From the NCBI GenBank assembly GCA_963556195.1, contig OY744532.1, positions 106,506,583 to 106,570,582 of the forward strand: a DNA stretch of 64,000 nt, read 5' to 3'. A program made the position numbers and the translations under genes. Below are positions 1 through 8,744 of the stretch, one piece after another. Origin of the DNA: Sepiola atlantica (taxonomy: Eukaryota > Mollusca > Cephalopoda > Sepiida > Sepiolidae). Positions within the stretch are counted from its first letter, which is position 1. Each line of letters begins with the position of its first letter. The notes beneath the pieces are model-generated. The model did no database searches and had not been told where the DNA came from. It saw nothing but the letters and a program-made list of their open reading frames with translations.

Positions 1-620
1 CACCAAAAGTGAACGTGTTTTGTGCAATTTCCAAGAAAGGTGTCTATGGACCGTTCTTCTTTGAAGAGGCAACTATCACTGGTGAATCCTATCTCAACAT
101 GCTGGAAGACTGGTTAATGGCTCAGTTGGAACAAGCAGAATCTGATGACTTCATTTTTCAACAAGATGGTGCACCACCACACTGGAGTCTTAGAGTAAGG
201 CAGTTTCTTAACACAAGGCTGCCTGGTAGATGGATTGGGAGATCTGGGCGAGGTGATGACGTTCTCATGCCCTGGCCTCCTTGGTCTCCAGATCTTACCC
301 CGTGTGACTTTTTCCTTTGGGGCTTTGTCAAGCAACAAGTCTATGTGCCGCCCCTTCCAAGAGATATTGACGAACTAAAGGCTCGAGTAACGGCAGTTGT
401 GGGAACCATTGACGTCAAGATGCTGGAACGCGTTTGGCAGGAAATGGACTATCGACTAGATGTCTGCCGTGTGACGAATGATGCTCATATTGAGCAACTT
501 TGAAGATTCCCCACAAAACTTGAAACTTTAACCTTTCCAACGGTACCAATTTCATTTTTCAACTCCTAATAGTTTTTGAGTTATTAAAAATCGTTATGTT
601 CCCAAGACTTTTGAAACACC

Positions 621-625
<5 letters not shown>
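1..625 (+). mobile_element. 3' part of a mariner/Tc1-superfamily DNA transposon, cut by the window edge
   Basis: The segment holds the end of a transposase reading frame, about 105 bp of 3' untranslated sequence, and a terminal motif TTTTGAAACACCCTGTA at 609-625. That motif has the look of a terminal inverted repeat ending at a TA target. The next bases are a (TA)n tract, which fits the TA target preference of this superfamily. The other end lies outside the window, so I cannot verify the inverted pair. Seen: the ORF, the terminal motif and the TA junction. Inferred: that the element ends near 623-625. Confidence 0.75.
3..503 (+). CDS. Transposase C-terminal half, mariner/Tc1-IS630 superfamily (partial at 5')
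   Basis: The reading frame is open from the left edge to a TGA at 501-503. No true start is in the window; a GTG at 9 is only an in-frame codon. Counting from that codon, two catalytic acidic residues of the DDE/D nuclease are visible: D53 in QQDGAPPH and D100 in SPDLTPCDFFLW. The first catalytic Asp must lie upstream. There are 46 residues between the two, against 34 in classical mariner and Tc1, because of a Gly/Arg/Asp-rich stretch (about 72-86). The enzyme would cut and join the element ends in the nucleus. No frameshift or stop interrupts the visible part, so this copy may be recent. The exact family is not assigned; other DD(x)D groups of IS630-like elements are possible. Confidence 0.85.
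   Translation, partial: PKVNVFCAISKKGVYGPFFFEEATITGESYLNMLEDWLMAQLEQAESDDFIFQQDGAPPHWSLRVRQFLNTRLPGRWIGRSGRGDDVLMPWPPWSPDLTPCDFFLWGFVKQQVYVPPLPRDIDELKARVTAVVGTIDVKMLERVWQEMDYRLDVCRVTNDAHIEQL

Positions 626-673
<48 letters not shown>
624..673. repeat. (TA)n microsatellite
   Basis: About 25 uninterrupted TA units start immediately at the transposon end. Either the element inserted into a pre-existing TA tract or the tract grew from its TA target duplication. Confidence 0.95.
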
Positions 674-675
<2 letters not shown>

Positions 676-757
676 TCAGGTAAAACATCCACAGGGTAGT
701 AATCCAAAGAATTTCAACCGGATTTATAAGAGTGCTCAATATCAAATAGAGCTTTGA

Positions 758-1016
758 TATATGATTATTTTTATTTACACAGACATGTACAAAATCTCCG
801 ACACTGGCATGTCGATGTTATCGATCAACAGCTATTATAACTGAGATCTCATCAGGCAGAGTTAGAATCCGATCTTAACCTTAGAAAATATTTGGAAAGA
901 AGGTTAAGATCGGATTCTAACTCTGCCTGATGAGATCTCAGTTATAATAGCTGTTGATCGATAACATCGACATGCCAGTGTCGCAGATTTTGTACATGTC
1001 TGTTTAAATAAAAATA

Positions 1017-1025
<9 letters not shown>
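758..1025. repeat. Near-perfect palindrome, two 125-bp arms around a 17-bp spacer
   Basis: The left arm 758-882 is the reverse complement of the right arm 900-1024, with only about two mismatches seen on reading; the spacer is 883-899. Each arm, read outward, ends in an A-rich stretch (AATAAAAATAATCATATA), and the right arm runs straight into a (TA)n tract. That is how the 3' end of a retroelement with a simple-repeat tail would look, so this could be two tail-out copies of one short element. Alternatively it is a foldback transposon. No coding potential is visible. Confidence 0.9.

Positions 1026-1070
<45 letters not shown>
1019..1070. repeat. (TA)n microsatellite
   Basis: About 26 TA units directly follow the right arm of the palindrome. 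Confidence 0.95.
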
Positions 1071-1072
<2 letters not shown>

Positions 1073-1261
1073 ATTCATAAAACCTCATGTAGAATATTGT
1101 ACACATGCCTGGTCTCAAGTGTCTAGACACGGAAATTGAAATGTGATTTTGAGATTGAAAGGCGTAGAAAGAAGAGTGAAAAAAGGAGTAAAAAATCACA
1201 ATTACAAGAAGAGAGTGGAAAATTAGGTTTTATTCTTTTGCTACAATGTGCCTTTTTGAAA

Positions 1262-1500
1262 TGTTCGTTAATGGACCAGGAGACCAGTGTTCAATCCTGG
1301 CTCGAGTCATACCAAAGACTTAACAAATGGAACTTGATGCCCTCTGGCTAAACACTCAGCATTATAAGGTGAGGTTCAAGGGTAAGTGGAGTAATCCTGG
1401 GAAAGGAGTGGCGCCCTCCCCTACATCTTGATGTAACAATCAATAAAAAAGGGAGCCTTCGGGTCGCCCTCGACTATGGTCGACCACTTTACTTAAAAAG
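1262..1500 (+). mobile_element. Possible tRNA-derived SINE-like segment
   Basis: A pol III B-box-like motif GTTCAATCC lies at 1289-1297, inside a short CCAGG (1276-1280)/CCTGG (1296-1300) stem. It is followed by about 200 bp of moderately GC-rich sequence and a short A-rich end near 1494-1500. No convincing A box was found upstream and no target duplication was identified. The call rests on the B box and the composition contrast with the AT-rich flanks. Confidence 0.3.
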
Positions 1501-1804
1501 ACAGAGAAGAAAGAGACGTGATTTAATTAATGCTTTCAAAAAAATTAATTGCATTTCTAACTATGGTGGACATTTTTGACATGTCACGCTTTGTGTGGGG
1601 TGATTATTGTCAAGACAGATTTCAAAAACTAAATTCATTAATCAATTGATTTTCGTTTTCCGAATAATGTAATATATTTTAGATCAAATTACTATATCAA
1701 ACTAAGAACAGAAATTGCATGGAGCATTTTTAAAATGGAATTAGATTAATTAAAAAATTATGGTAAAAATCTAAGATATCATAACTATCATTCTATTGTA
1801 TTTG
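1501..1804. other. AT-rich intergenic stretch, nothing recognised
   Basis: No coding potential, RNA gene or mobile-element end was recognised. The stretch is AT-rich and lies between the SINE-like segment and the microsatellite cluster. Confidence 0.6.
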
Positions 1805-1807
1805 TAC

Positions 1808-1925
1808 CAAACAAACAAATGAACGAACGAACAAACAAACAAAAAATACTACTACTACCACTACTACTACTACTACTTATACTACTACTACTACTACTAC
1901 TACTAATAATAATAATAATAATACA
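1808..1925. repeat. Compound microsatellite: (GAAC/CAAA)n, (ACT)n, (AAT)n
   Basis: Short GAAC/CAAA tetranucleotides (about 1818-1845) are followed by an (ACT/CTA)n tract (about 1848-1903) and (AAT)n (about 1904-1922). Translations of this stretch give poly-Leu/Ser/Ile runs that are artefacts. Confidence 0.9.
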
Positions 1926-1929
1926 CGGA

Positions 1930-2171
1930 ACTCGCCAGAAAACTGAAAGGAGTATGGAACGTGATAAAGTCACTACAGTACCAATACTTGTAAGAGCACT
2001 AGGAACAGTCGCGAAAGAAAAACTGGAAAAAAGACTAAGAAATATTGGAATCAAAAGGAAGATTGAAACAATCCAACGAATGCCTACGATGAAAGCAGCC
2101 GAAATCATTAGAAAAATCATTGGATGTGTAAACCAACCCACGTACCAACAAACGCTGACCAGCCAAATATA
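1930..2171 (+). pseudogene. Decayed C-terminus of a non-LTR retrotransposon reverse transcriptase
   Basis: The frame ending at the TAA at 2170-2172 contains VPILVRALGTV, then LEKRLRNIGI, then IETIQ. This matches the C-terminal tail I know from animal LINE polyproteins (VPIVVGALGT, LEKRL, IETIQ). Only about 80 codons are related to that family. Upstream the frame dissolves into the microsatellite, so the reverse transcriptase and endonuclease domains are missing. It belongs to a different LINE group from the intact element at 39,964-43,630, whose C-terminus lacks this motif. Family assignment is from memory of the motif. Confidence 0.6.
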
Positions 2172-2172
2172 A

Positions 2173-3263
2173 ATGGAAAGGGTAAAAAACGAAAAAACAA
2201 ACACACATACGCACGCATACGATGTCTCCAGCCCCTCCCCGCCGATACCACCCAAAATTGTTGTGAAAAGACCGAGGAAAGAGAGCACTAACTAGACTGG
2301 AAACATGCGAGAGTACTGGATCATTGAGGAGGCTTAGTACCATTCAAATTCCAAAGAAGATCAATGGTCGTTGCTAGTGAGGGGTCAATGGTAAACGGCC
2401 GTTGCGATAACGCAAAGTAATTAACATTGGTTATCGAAAAGTGATGGAGAGTGTTGGAAATCTGGAAATGCAAAACTAAAATAGAAATAGCTACATCGAG
2501 AGGATGGTGTTCAGGATAAATTTGACAACTTTGTGATATTCTTTCATTTCAGAACCATTTGAAGTATTTAATAGCGGTAAAGTGCAACGGATAGCTGTTT
2601 CTGTTAACTGTTGGTGGGTTTGAAAACTAAAGACTATGGACAACTGGAAAGCCTCGGAATATTGACATCCAGCGACCTGCATCGGGATCATCAGCACCGA
2701 ATTATACGATTCGAGAAACTTAGTTGCAGCTCAATGCTCCTTGAATACCTCGAAGGCCGTGAGATGTGAACAGGAGAATTATGACAGATGTGGAAGCAAT
2801 GGTTAGCAAGAAGGATCACAGCGAGCGTTCTGATTGTATCTGCACAATGAAATCTGTCGAAAAGCTGCCAAAAAGGTGCGGTAAGATCCAGACGAAACAA
2901 TGCGGACCTTAGCGATAGAGATGAGCGACTATGAAGAAGGCGCTGAACGAAGCGAGAAAGATGGGTGACTAGGAAGAAAGCTCTGAACGAAGATCTTCGC
3001 TACTCCTCATACAAGAATCGCAAGGGCTAACTACTCAACGCCACTGCCTTAAAAAACAACCCGATGAAAGCCAAGAAACCTGTCACAAGGTCAAATACGC
3101 TGTCGAGACGGAGATGCTCTGGTTCTGTTCAAAACAAGAAGAATTCTGCCAGAAATAGTTGCACAACGGGTAGAACAACGGATAGCAATTAATTTCCATC
3201 AATTTCCGCCCACAGATTAATAGAAAAAGGGAAAAAAAGAAAGAAAAAACACAAGTATGCGGT
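2173..3263. other. Unassigned sequence, possibly LINE 3' flank
   Basis: The sequence directly after the LINE remnant (about 2,173-2,470) may be its 3' untranslated region. The rest shows no motif, RNA fold or coding signal that I can support. A purine-rich stretch lies near 3,220-3,250. Confidence 0.4.
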
Positions 3264-3350
3264 GGCACTAGACTCATGCATATCTGGATTGATACAAAAA
3301 CAATATTTCAGTCGAGAAGGATATCTCCTTCACTGATCCAAGACAGAATT
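3264..3350 (+). repeat. Dispersed repeat, copy 1 (partial)
   Basis: It shares CTGGATTG, GAGAAGGATATCTCCTTCACT-like and CCAAGACAGAAT blocks in the same order as the copy at 5,510-5,671. Only the distal half of the repeat is present. The family is not identified. Confidence 0.6.
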
Positions 3351-3961
3351 CTTTTTAACTGGGATGGTCTGTGTGTGTGTGTGTTCCCAGCGAAAGCCAC
3401 TTCATGTCGCCCCATATTTTCGAAAAGGGAAAGAGACTCAATTCAGCTATCTATATTGAGTTGCCCTCCGCTGTTGTCAGACGCCGAGTGGAGAGGATGG
3501 TTGCGAGAAGGCTACATGTGTGGCAAGAGGACTCAACTGTGTGTCACACCTCCGAGAAAAAACAAAAGTGACTGTCTGTGAACATGCACGATTTCGGTCT
3601 CCCAACTCGCCTATCTGTGGTGCTCCGTTGAGAAAGACACCAACCGTACCGCCTGCATCACCAAGGACAAGATGATTGTCAGGATAAAATTTTGTTCAGG
3701 CGTCTTTCGAAGGAGAATGTAAAAGCCGCGTATTCCAGGTTCAGGCCCCGTCTGGAGATTGTGAGAGTAGCCCAGGGCGGCTTCTCTGGATGAGCTGTTT
3801 TCAGCAAATGATCCCTTAAAAGATGCATTTTGAATTTTTTAAATGAATCGATAACATAGCGATGCCATCTCAGTGTCATCTTCTTCGCTATTTTAAGGTC
3901 ATTATGGAGGCCAATGTGTTGTAGGATGATACTGTGGACCCGATTGTTTGTTAGCAATATA
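3351..3961. other. Unassigned sequence with a short (GT)n
   Basis: A short (GT)n lies at about 3,368-3,384. Nothing else recognisable was found. The composition is less AT-rich than the neighbours, and short overlapping open frames here lack family features. Confidence 0.5.
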
Positions 3962-4002
3962 CTCTTGGCCTTTTGGCTAAGATCAAAGTGTAGTATCTGT
4001 TC
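3962..4002 (+). ncRNA. 5' domain of U2 snRNA (41 nt, truncated, probably a retro-copied head)
   Basis: The 41 nt from CTCTTGGCC to ATCTGTTC correspond to the conserved 5' region of U2 snRNA, including the GTAGTA branch-site recognition element (about 3,989-3,994) and the stem-I region. The match stops abruptly after GTATCTGTTC. The Sm site and 3' stem loops of U2 do not follow, so this is not a functional U2 gene. The first few U2 nucleotides are also degenerate. Confidence 0.8.
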
Positions 4003-4326
4003 CGATGGATACTGCACCCCATAGACTGGTATTGTCTTGGCATTCGGGGCTTGATTTACGCCGGTCTATGGGTCTGTCCTGTGCAGTTCTAGGAGGTCCA
4101 CCTTCCCAGGCTTCGCTTCCCCTCTTTGGGGAGGAGTAAGTTTATTGCTTACTGCCTGAGGCGCCCCTACCGGGTAATGCCGAGGGAGCTGCCGAGGCAA
4201 TTTTTAAACCCCACTTTCCCGACCTTGGGTCACATCTTACTTGTGGGAGTAAGATAAAAACTGGCCTTGTGCCTAACTCCTGGAAAGGAGTAAATCAATA
4301 CTCTTTATTAGCTTAACTTATCAGTT
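3962..4326 (+). mobile_element. U2-headed chimeric element with structured body
   Basis: Downstream of the 41-nt U2 head lies about 300 nt of GC-richer sequence with several self-complementary segments. CCATAGAC (about 4,019) can pair with GTCTATGG (about 4,065). CCCC/GGGG flank TCTTT near 4,117-4,130. AGTAAG pairs with CTTACT near 4,135-4,153. The composition contrasts sharply with the AT-rich flanks. The layout fits either a snRNA-headed SINE or a retroelement inserted into a U2 copy. TTATCAGTT at 4,318-4,326 matches the next nine bases of U2, which would fit the second model but could be chance. No poly(A) or target duplication is certain. Confidence 0.45.
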
Positions 4327-4365
4327 CGAATTAAAAGTGACATAACATACATATCTCCCTCTGTC

Positions 4366-4367
4366 TA

Positions 4368-4400
<33 letters not shown>

Positions 4401-4452
4401 CCCTCTCTCTCTCTATATATATATATATATCTATATATATATATATATATAT
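4366..4452. repeat. (GTCT)n, (CT)n and (TA)n microsatellites
   Basis: A tetranucleotide GTCT tract (about 4,366-4,400) passes into CT and then TA dinucleotides (to about 4,452). Confidence 0.9.
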
Positions 4453-4457
4453 TTATA

Positions 4458-4601
4458 TTTTGGTACAGAAAAATAAATACAATATTAGTACCGTCGATTT
4501 CTAGCTCAGATGGACTTACCCTCCGGCTCTCTTCAGCTTATGCCCTTCTGATCTTGAAACCGACCGTACTAATGGTGTACTAATTTTTCTGTACCAAAAA
4601 A
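4458..4601. mobile_element. MITE-like element with nested inverted repeats
   Basis: The outer inverted repeats are TTTTGGTACAGAAAAAT (about 4,458-4,474) and ATTTTTCTGTACCAAAAA (4,583-4,600). Inside them is a second inverted pair, ATTAGTACCGTCG (4,484-4,496) and CGACCGTACTAAT (4,561-4,573), with one mismatch. The central ~65 bp includes an A-box-like TAGCTCAGATGG. At about 144 bp with no ORF, it fits a non-autonomous DNA element. The superfamily is unknown and target duplications are obscured by AT-rich flanks. Confidence 0.6.
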
Positions 4602-4686
4602 TGAATAAATATTACGGTCTTAATTTTGATTCTCTATTAATCGAGCACTCTGTTGGGATTTTTCCCACTATATTACATAAGAAGGT

Positions 4687-4688
<2 letters not shown>

Positions 4689-4749
<61 letters not shown>
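4689..4749. repeat. (TA)n microsatellite
   Basis: About 30 TA units. Confidence 0.95.
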
Positions 4750-4750
<1 letters not shown>

Positions 4751-4938
4751 TTAATTTTTGGGGGTTTTTGACGTGGTTGTTTATACGTCTGAGACATAAT
4801 TATGGGGTCGAAATAATTTATAATGTATACAACCTTAATGTGTGTATAGCTTTTTTCCTTTTTATAATTCTGTTTTGCTCTGTTTAAATTACATTGAGCT
4901 CTGTTATTCGGATTCTCAACAAAAAATTGAAATCTACA

Positions 4939-4941
<3 letters not shown>

Positions 4942-4985
<44 letters not shown>

Positions 4986-5045
4986 TATATATATATGTAT
5001 GTGTGTATGAATGTATGTATGTATAATATATATGTATATATAATA
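4942..5045. repeat. (TA)n with (GTAT)n interruption
   Basis: A TA tract to about 4,996 is followed by imperfect GTAT/GAAT tetranucleotides and more TA. Confidence 0.9.
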
Positions 5046-5509
5046 TGGAGTATGAAAAAGAAATAACCAGAATTCTTTATATATGCATCAACGTTTTGTT
5101 TTTATTTCAAACTTTCTTAAGATGACAGATTTGGATGAACGTGCAGAAGATGGTTTACAACATTTAGAAATAGAAATTTTGTCCCTAATAAAGACGAATC
5201 AGGACTACGGTTTGATTTCATGATGTAATAACTTTAAGATTATGGACTAACTTAAAATAAATATTGCAGTCTCAGTCAGAGAACCGAGATTTAGCCAGCA
5301 GAAAAAGGACAGTACAAAATGGAATGAATTAAAGACGACTAAGATGGAATATTGATAATATTGATAATAACCATCCATCGTCATCTTCAACCACATGGAA
5401 AGATTTCTAAGATTGGTGAATGGGTGTCTCATCAATTTTCTGAAGGCAACCGTAAATCACGAATTAACATCTTCTTGTAGGGATTCTTAGACTCGATGAC
5501 TGTTCAGAA
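5046..5509. other. AT-rich unassigned sequence
   Basis: I recognise no gene, RNA or element boundary here. Confidence 0.5.
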
Positions 5510-5671
5510 GATCCCTATCTAATTGCCTCCCCACAAGTGCAGTGTTGGACACAAGGTCATTTTTCAATGTACGGAACATCCGGCTTCACCTAAAACGGCA
5601 CTCTGGATTGGGACAAAAATAAAAATTGCTCCAGTCTAGAAGGATATCTACTTCACTCATCCAAGACAGAA
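5510..5671 (+). repeat. Dispersed repeat, copy 2 (longest)
   Basis: It shares, in order, TTGCCTCCCCA, GACACAAGGT, GGCACT, GGACAAAAAT and TACTTCACT blocks with the copy at 9,129-9,272. Its right half matches 3,264-3,350. Identity is clearly below 85%, so these are old copies. No terminal repeats or coding sequence were recognised. Confidence 0.65.
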
Positions 5672-6645
5672 TAGTTGAAGTGTAATGTCAGAACAGATAC
5701 AACATTTTGCTATGGAGAAAAATTTTCCGTTATTTCAGCCGTTTGAAACAATGAAAGTTTGATTTTCATGAGTAAATTCAGCTGTGTACACTACATCTTC
5801 CTTTCATTCGTTTAGAAAGTGTTAGAAAAGTGTTAGAAAAGTGTTAGAAAAGTGTTACTATATTGTTACTAATATATAGATGATTGTTTTACTTCTTTGT
5901 ATTTGGGTGGAGTGTTTATAATTGATGCACTTCGGGTTCGGTTTCTATTTGGTTGATTGTATGAGTTTATTTGTTGACACTGATATTGAATGTTTGTAGT
6001 ATCTGTTTCGAAATGTTTGTAGATGCAGATTTATAATCTGAATTATTTGGATGATTCGGACTACTCTTCTCATCTTGAATGATATTCTCACAACGTTTTG
6101 ACCAATGTAACCGCTTCAAGTGTGTCCTGGCGAACTCGGGAATCGTTATGTTTAGTAACAATCCGAGCTTCAATCTACAATTCACCCTTGTAAGATATCC
6201 ACAGCGGTAACTCGTCTAGCTACAACCACTGTCAATAATCCCTCTCTCTCTCACTTTATTTGTACCTAAAACGAAACAAAACTTCCATGAGCAAAGTTTA
6301 TTTCCTTGAGCCACACGTCTATGGAACTCAAACTGATGGGCTGCTTCCCAACTGACTACAACATTGTCGTTTTCAAGTACAATGTAAACAAATTCTTGTT
6401 AAGCCGTCCTCCTAAATAATCAAGCTCTGCCAAACTTCCATCACCATTACCGATCATCATGATGTTGTCTCACCGTCTACCTTACACTCATTAACCCTTG
6501 CCCTCGAGTGGCCTTTGAGCCTGGATAAGTTGTGACTTTTTAATAAAAACAAAACAAGAGTAAAATGTATAAGTTTTTTTTCGCAAATAAGTGTTATTTT
6601 GGTTGACCTCTTTGCATTTGGTGTCACGTGGTAGGTGAAATTCTT
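5672..6645. other. Unassigned sequence with a short tandem repeat
   Basis: Apart from the 11-bp tandem at 5,813-5,857, this AT-rich stretch shows nothing I can name. Confidence 0.5.
5813..5857. repeat. 11-bp tandem repeat, about 4 copies
   Basis: GTTAGAAAAGT is repeated head to tail about four times with almost no variation. Confidence 0.9.
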
Positions 6646-6788
6646 TTCGAACTAAAGTTTGATAGGAATGCAATAACAATTGATATTTAATAACCAAACA
6701 ACTTATAACGTGTGATTATCTCACATTCAATAAAATGTTTGAGAAATAACCCGAAGAGCATGTATGTAAGAATATAAGACTTTTATGG
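6646..6788 (+). repeat. Diverged direct repeat, copy A
   Basis: It matches 7,647-7,804 about 1 kb downstream in ordered blocks: AACTAAAGT, ATATTTAATAACCAAA, TTATCTCA, TTTGAGAAATAAC and TAAGAAT.T. The element type is unknown. Confidence 0.65.
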
Positions 6789-6932
6789 CCAATAGCAGAC
6801 GCGCCGTCTGCAGTTCATTACAACCGCTCTCTCGTCTATCTGGTCTGGTTGTGCGTCAGTTTCCGAGTCCCCACAAGGATGTTTCCAGTCCTCTCGCAAA
6901 CGTTGTCTATCCACATTTTTTTCTGTCCATTC

Positions 6933-7369
6933 TGTAACGATATTAGCCCGAGGGGATCAAATAAAGCAGGCTAGTAAATAAGAAGTATAAGAACTAGACT
7001 GTAATTATTACTAGATGGTAAGAGGATGTAGTTCAGATACGTATTAGTAGACGTCGGATTAGGAATGCGACTGTGATTGTTTTGATAGTTGCAGGGTTGA
7101 GACGAGGATGAACGTATAAACATATGAACGTTTGTATATTGAGGTATTTTAAGTGAGGGGTGTATTTAAAAGAATTGCAGAATCACGTCACCGATCGAGA
7201 GAGAATCGGGTAAACAACAGAGCGAGACTTGATCGAAGTGAACTGACGTTCCGCCTTTTGCTTCTTCTAGCTGGAGCTGGGGAGTGTATCAGGGTAACCT
7301 CGATCAACTATATTTAGAGCAGCTCCTAGCATTTTGGGTTACACGCCGTCATATATTTTATATTCTACA
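6933..7369 (+). mobile_element. Putative LTR (Gypsy-like ends)
   Basis: The segment begins TGTAACGATATTAG and ends TTATATTCTACA, that is TG...CA termini with the TGTAAC/TACA style common in animal Gypsy LTRs. It is followed after ACAG by TGGCCCC, which could be a degenerate primer-binding site. A TATA-like CTATATTTAGA lies near 7,308 and AATAAA near 6,960. No second LTR, target duplication or gag/pol reading frame is present, so this is at best a solo or truncated LTR. Confidence 0.35.
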
Positions 7370-7563
7370 ACAGTGGCCCCATTGTCACTGCTTGTTTAAT
7401 ATTATTAGTCTGGGATAGTGGCCAGAAGAGATGGGGAAAATTATAAGTTATTTAAGCAACCCGTATCTATGAAAGACTAATTTTCACAAATAAAGACTTG
7501 TTGGTTTATGACGAGGATAATATTTAATGGTTGCTTTAATGTGTTAATACATGATTAAAACGT

Positions 7564-7597
7564 TGGGTTAGGGTAAAGGTTAGGGCTAGGGTTAGGA
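7564..7597 (+). repeat. Degenerate telomere-like (TTAGGG)n, interstitial
   Basis: About five GGTTAGGG-like units with variants (GGTAAAGG, GCTAGGG). It is short and internal to repeat-rich DNA. Confidence 0.6.
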
Positions 7598-7646
7598 CTT
7601 TCGTTCACCTTTTTGCAAGTATTGACATGTCTGCGGTAAAAATGCT

Positions 7647-7804
7647 GTTTTGAAACTAAAGTCGGACAAGAATTCCATAAAATCAATATTTAATAACCAA
7701 ATTAATGACAAAATGTAATTATCTCATATAAAACTTTTAGGAATAAAATATTTGAGAAATAACTTGTGGAACATCTTACATTTAAGAATGTAAAAATTTC
7801 ATAG
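7647..7804 (+). repeat. Diverged direct repeat, copy B
   Basis: Partner of 6,646-6,788, offset about 1,000 bp, with the same block order. Identity is moderate. Confidence 0.65.
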
Positions 7805-8685
7805 TTTATACATTAAAAAGTCAGTGGCAATCAGAAATATACTTTCTCAGCAAGTAACGTCAGTCAGCCGGACTGATGTTTATTTTTACACAAACCTAAA
7901 ACGTCATTGTCCGATGTTCTACGAGATGTATAAGCAGTGAACATGTCGCCACAGAGACTTACTTTTGTTTAAAAACATAATTTCTTATATTTATATTGAA
8001 ATTTGAAAAAAACAAAAAATGGTGCAATTTTAAATGATAAAATCATTTATTTATTTATTTTTCTGAAACTTTCGATGAATACATCTTTTTCAGAAGCGAG
8101 ACTTCTTTTTTATTTCTTCTTCATTTTGTTGGTATTAACTTCGAGGGGTCAGATCCACCGTAGAGTCCGAAAACATGTAAAGTTGTTAGAGACGATACTT
8201 TAAAGTGAATACAAAATGTAGATTAAATTAAACGTCCGTAAATGTGTAAGATAGAAAAACAGAAAAGAAACAGTGTCGAGAAATACCTAGCAGAGAAAAG
8301 AATGAAGAGGACTCTGATTATCATATACTTAATATTCTACGACTATACACCTATTGTCATAACATGTTGGGTATTATTAGACTTTTATAATTGCAGAAGG
8401 GTCAGATAACACTAAATTATTCTTCAGCTCTGATCCTGCCAGATAATTTCTTGTTCTACCATCCATAGTGTCCCTTTCGGGAGAATGCGAGCTAGATATC
8501 TCCCGACATTAAAAGTTAATTTTCAGTCTGATAAGGTGTGGAATTTTGATAGTAGTAACTTCAAATTGGAATTGCTGTGCATCGCGTTTTGCGTTTTAAC
8601 AATCGAATGGCGATGATCTCTCCTTCCTACAGCCTCCGACGGTGACTTTAGTCCGATGTTATGAATCCTGCGAACAATGTTGCAG
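7805..8685. other. AT-rich unassigned sequence
   Basis: I find no credible gene here. One short open frame near 8,003-8,203 encodes a hydrophobic, low-complexity peptide with no recognisable domain. Confidence 0.5.
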
Positions 8686-8695
8686 TTATATGTAG

Positions 8696-8740
8696 CCACA
8701 CTGATGAGTCTTGGTTAAGATGAAACATATATGTATGTGG
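8696..8740 (+). ncRNA. Hammerhead ribozyme, type I, all core residues present
   Basis: The core CTGATGA is at 8,701-8,707. Helix II is GTCTT (8,708-8,712) with AAGAT (8,717-8,721) around a GGTT loop; its first pair is a G-U wobble. The conserved GAA is at 8,722-8,724. Helix III is ACAT (8,725-8,728) with ATGT (8,731-8,734) and only a 2-nt loop. The predicted cleavage position is A8735, in an allowed GUA triplet. Helix I is TGTGG (8,736-8,740) paired with CCACA (8,696-8,700). Ends open in helix I and a minimal helix III are the form known in retrozymes and Penelope-like elements (family knowledge). The RNA would self-cleave 3' of A8735. The surrounding element is not identified and no second copy was seen in this window. 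Confidence 0.8.
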
Positions 8741-8744
8741 GATC

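Noticed and set aside
918..960. CTGATGA at about 928 in the palindrome as a second hammerhead core
   Set aside because: No helix II followed by GAAA could be found, and the flanks do not form helix I.
1788..2343. Minus-strand open frames opposite the microsatellite and LINE remnant
   Set aside because: They consist of Ser and Val/Phe runs from the trinucleotide repeat and the antisense of the LINE remnant.
2685..2700. Minus-strand CTGATGA as a hammerhead core
   Set aside because: It is not followed by a hairpin and GAA.
3276..3581. Overlapping 66- and 101-codon open frames
   Set aside because: They overlap a dispersed repeat and a (GT)n tract and show no family motif.
3962..4326. A functional U2 snRNA gene
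   Set aside because: Only the first ~40 nt match. The Sm site and the 3' stem loops are missing.
7564..7597. A chromosome end
   Set aside because: The telomere-like units are few, degenerate and flanked by ordinary sequence on both sides.
8003..8203. 66-codon hydrophobic open frame
   Set aside because: Phe/Leu/Ile runs come from T-rich DNA. There are no neighbours, domain or codon bias to support a gene.
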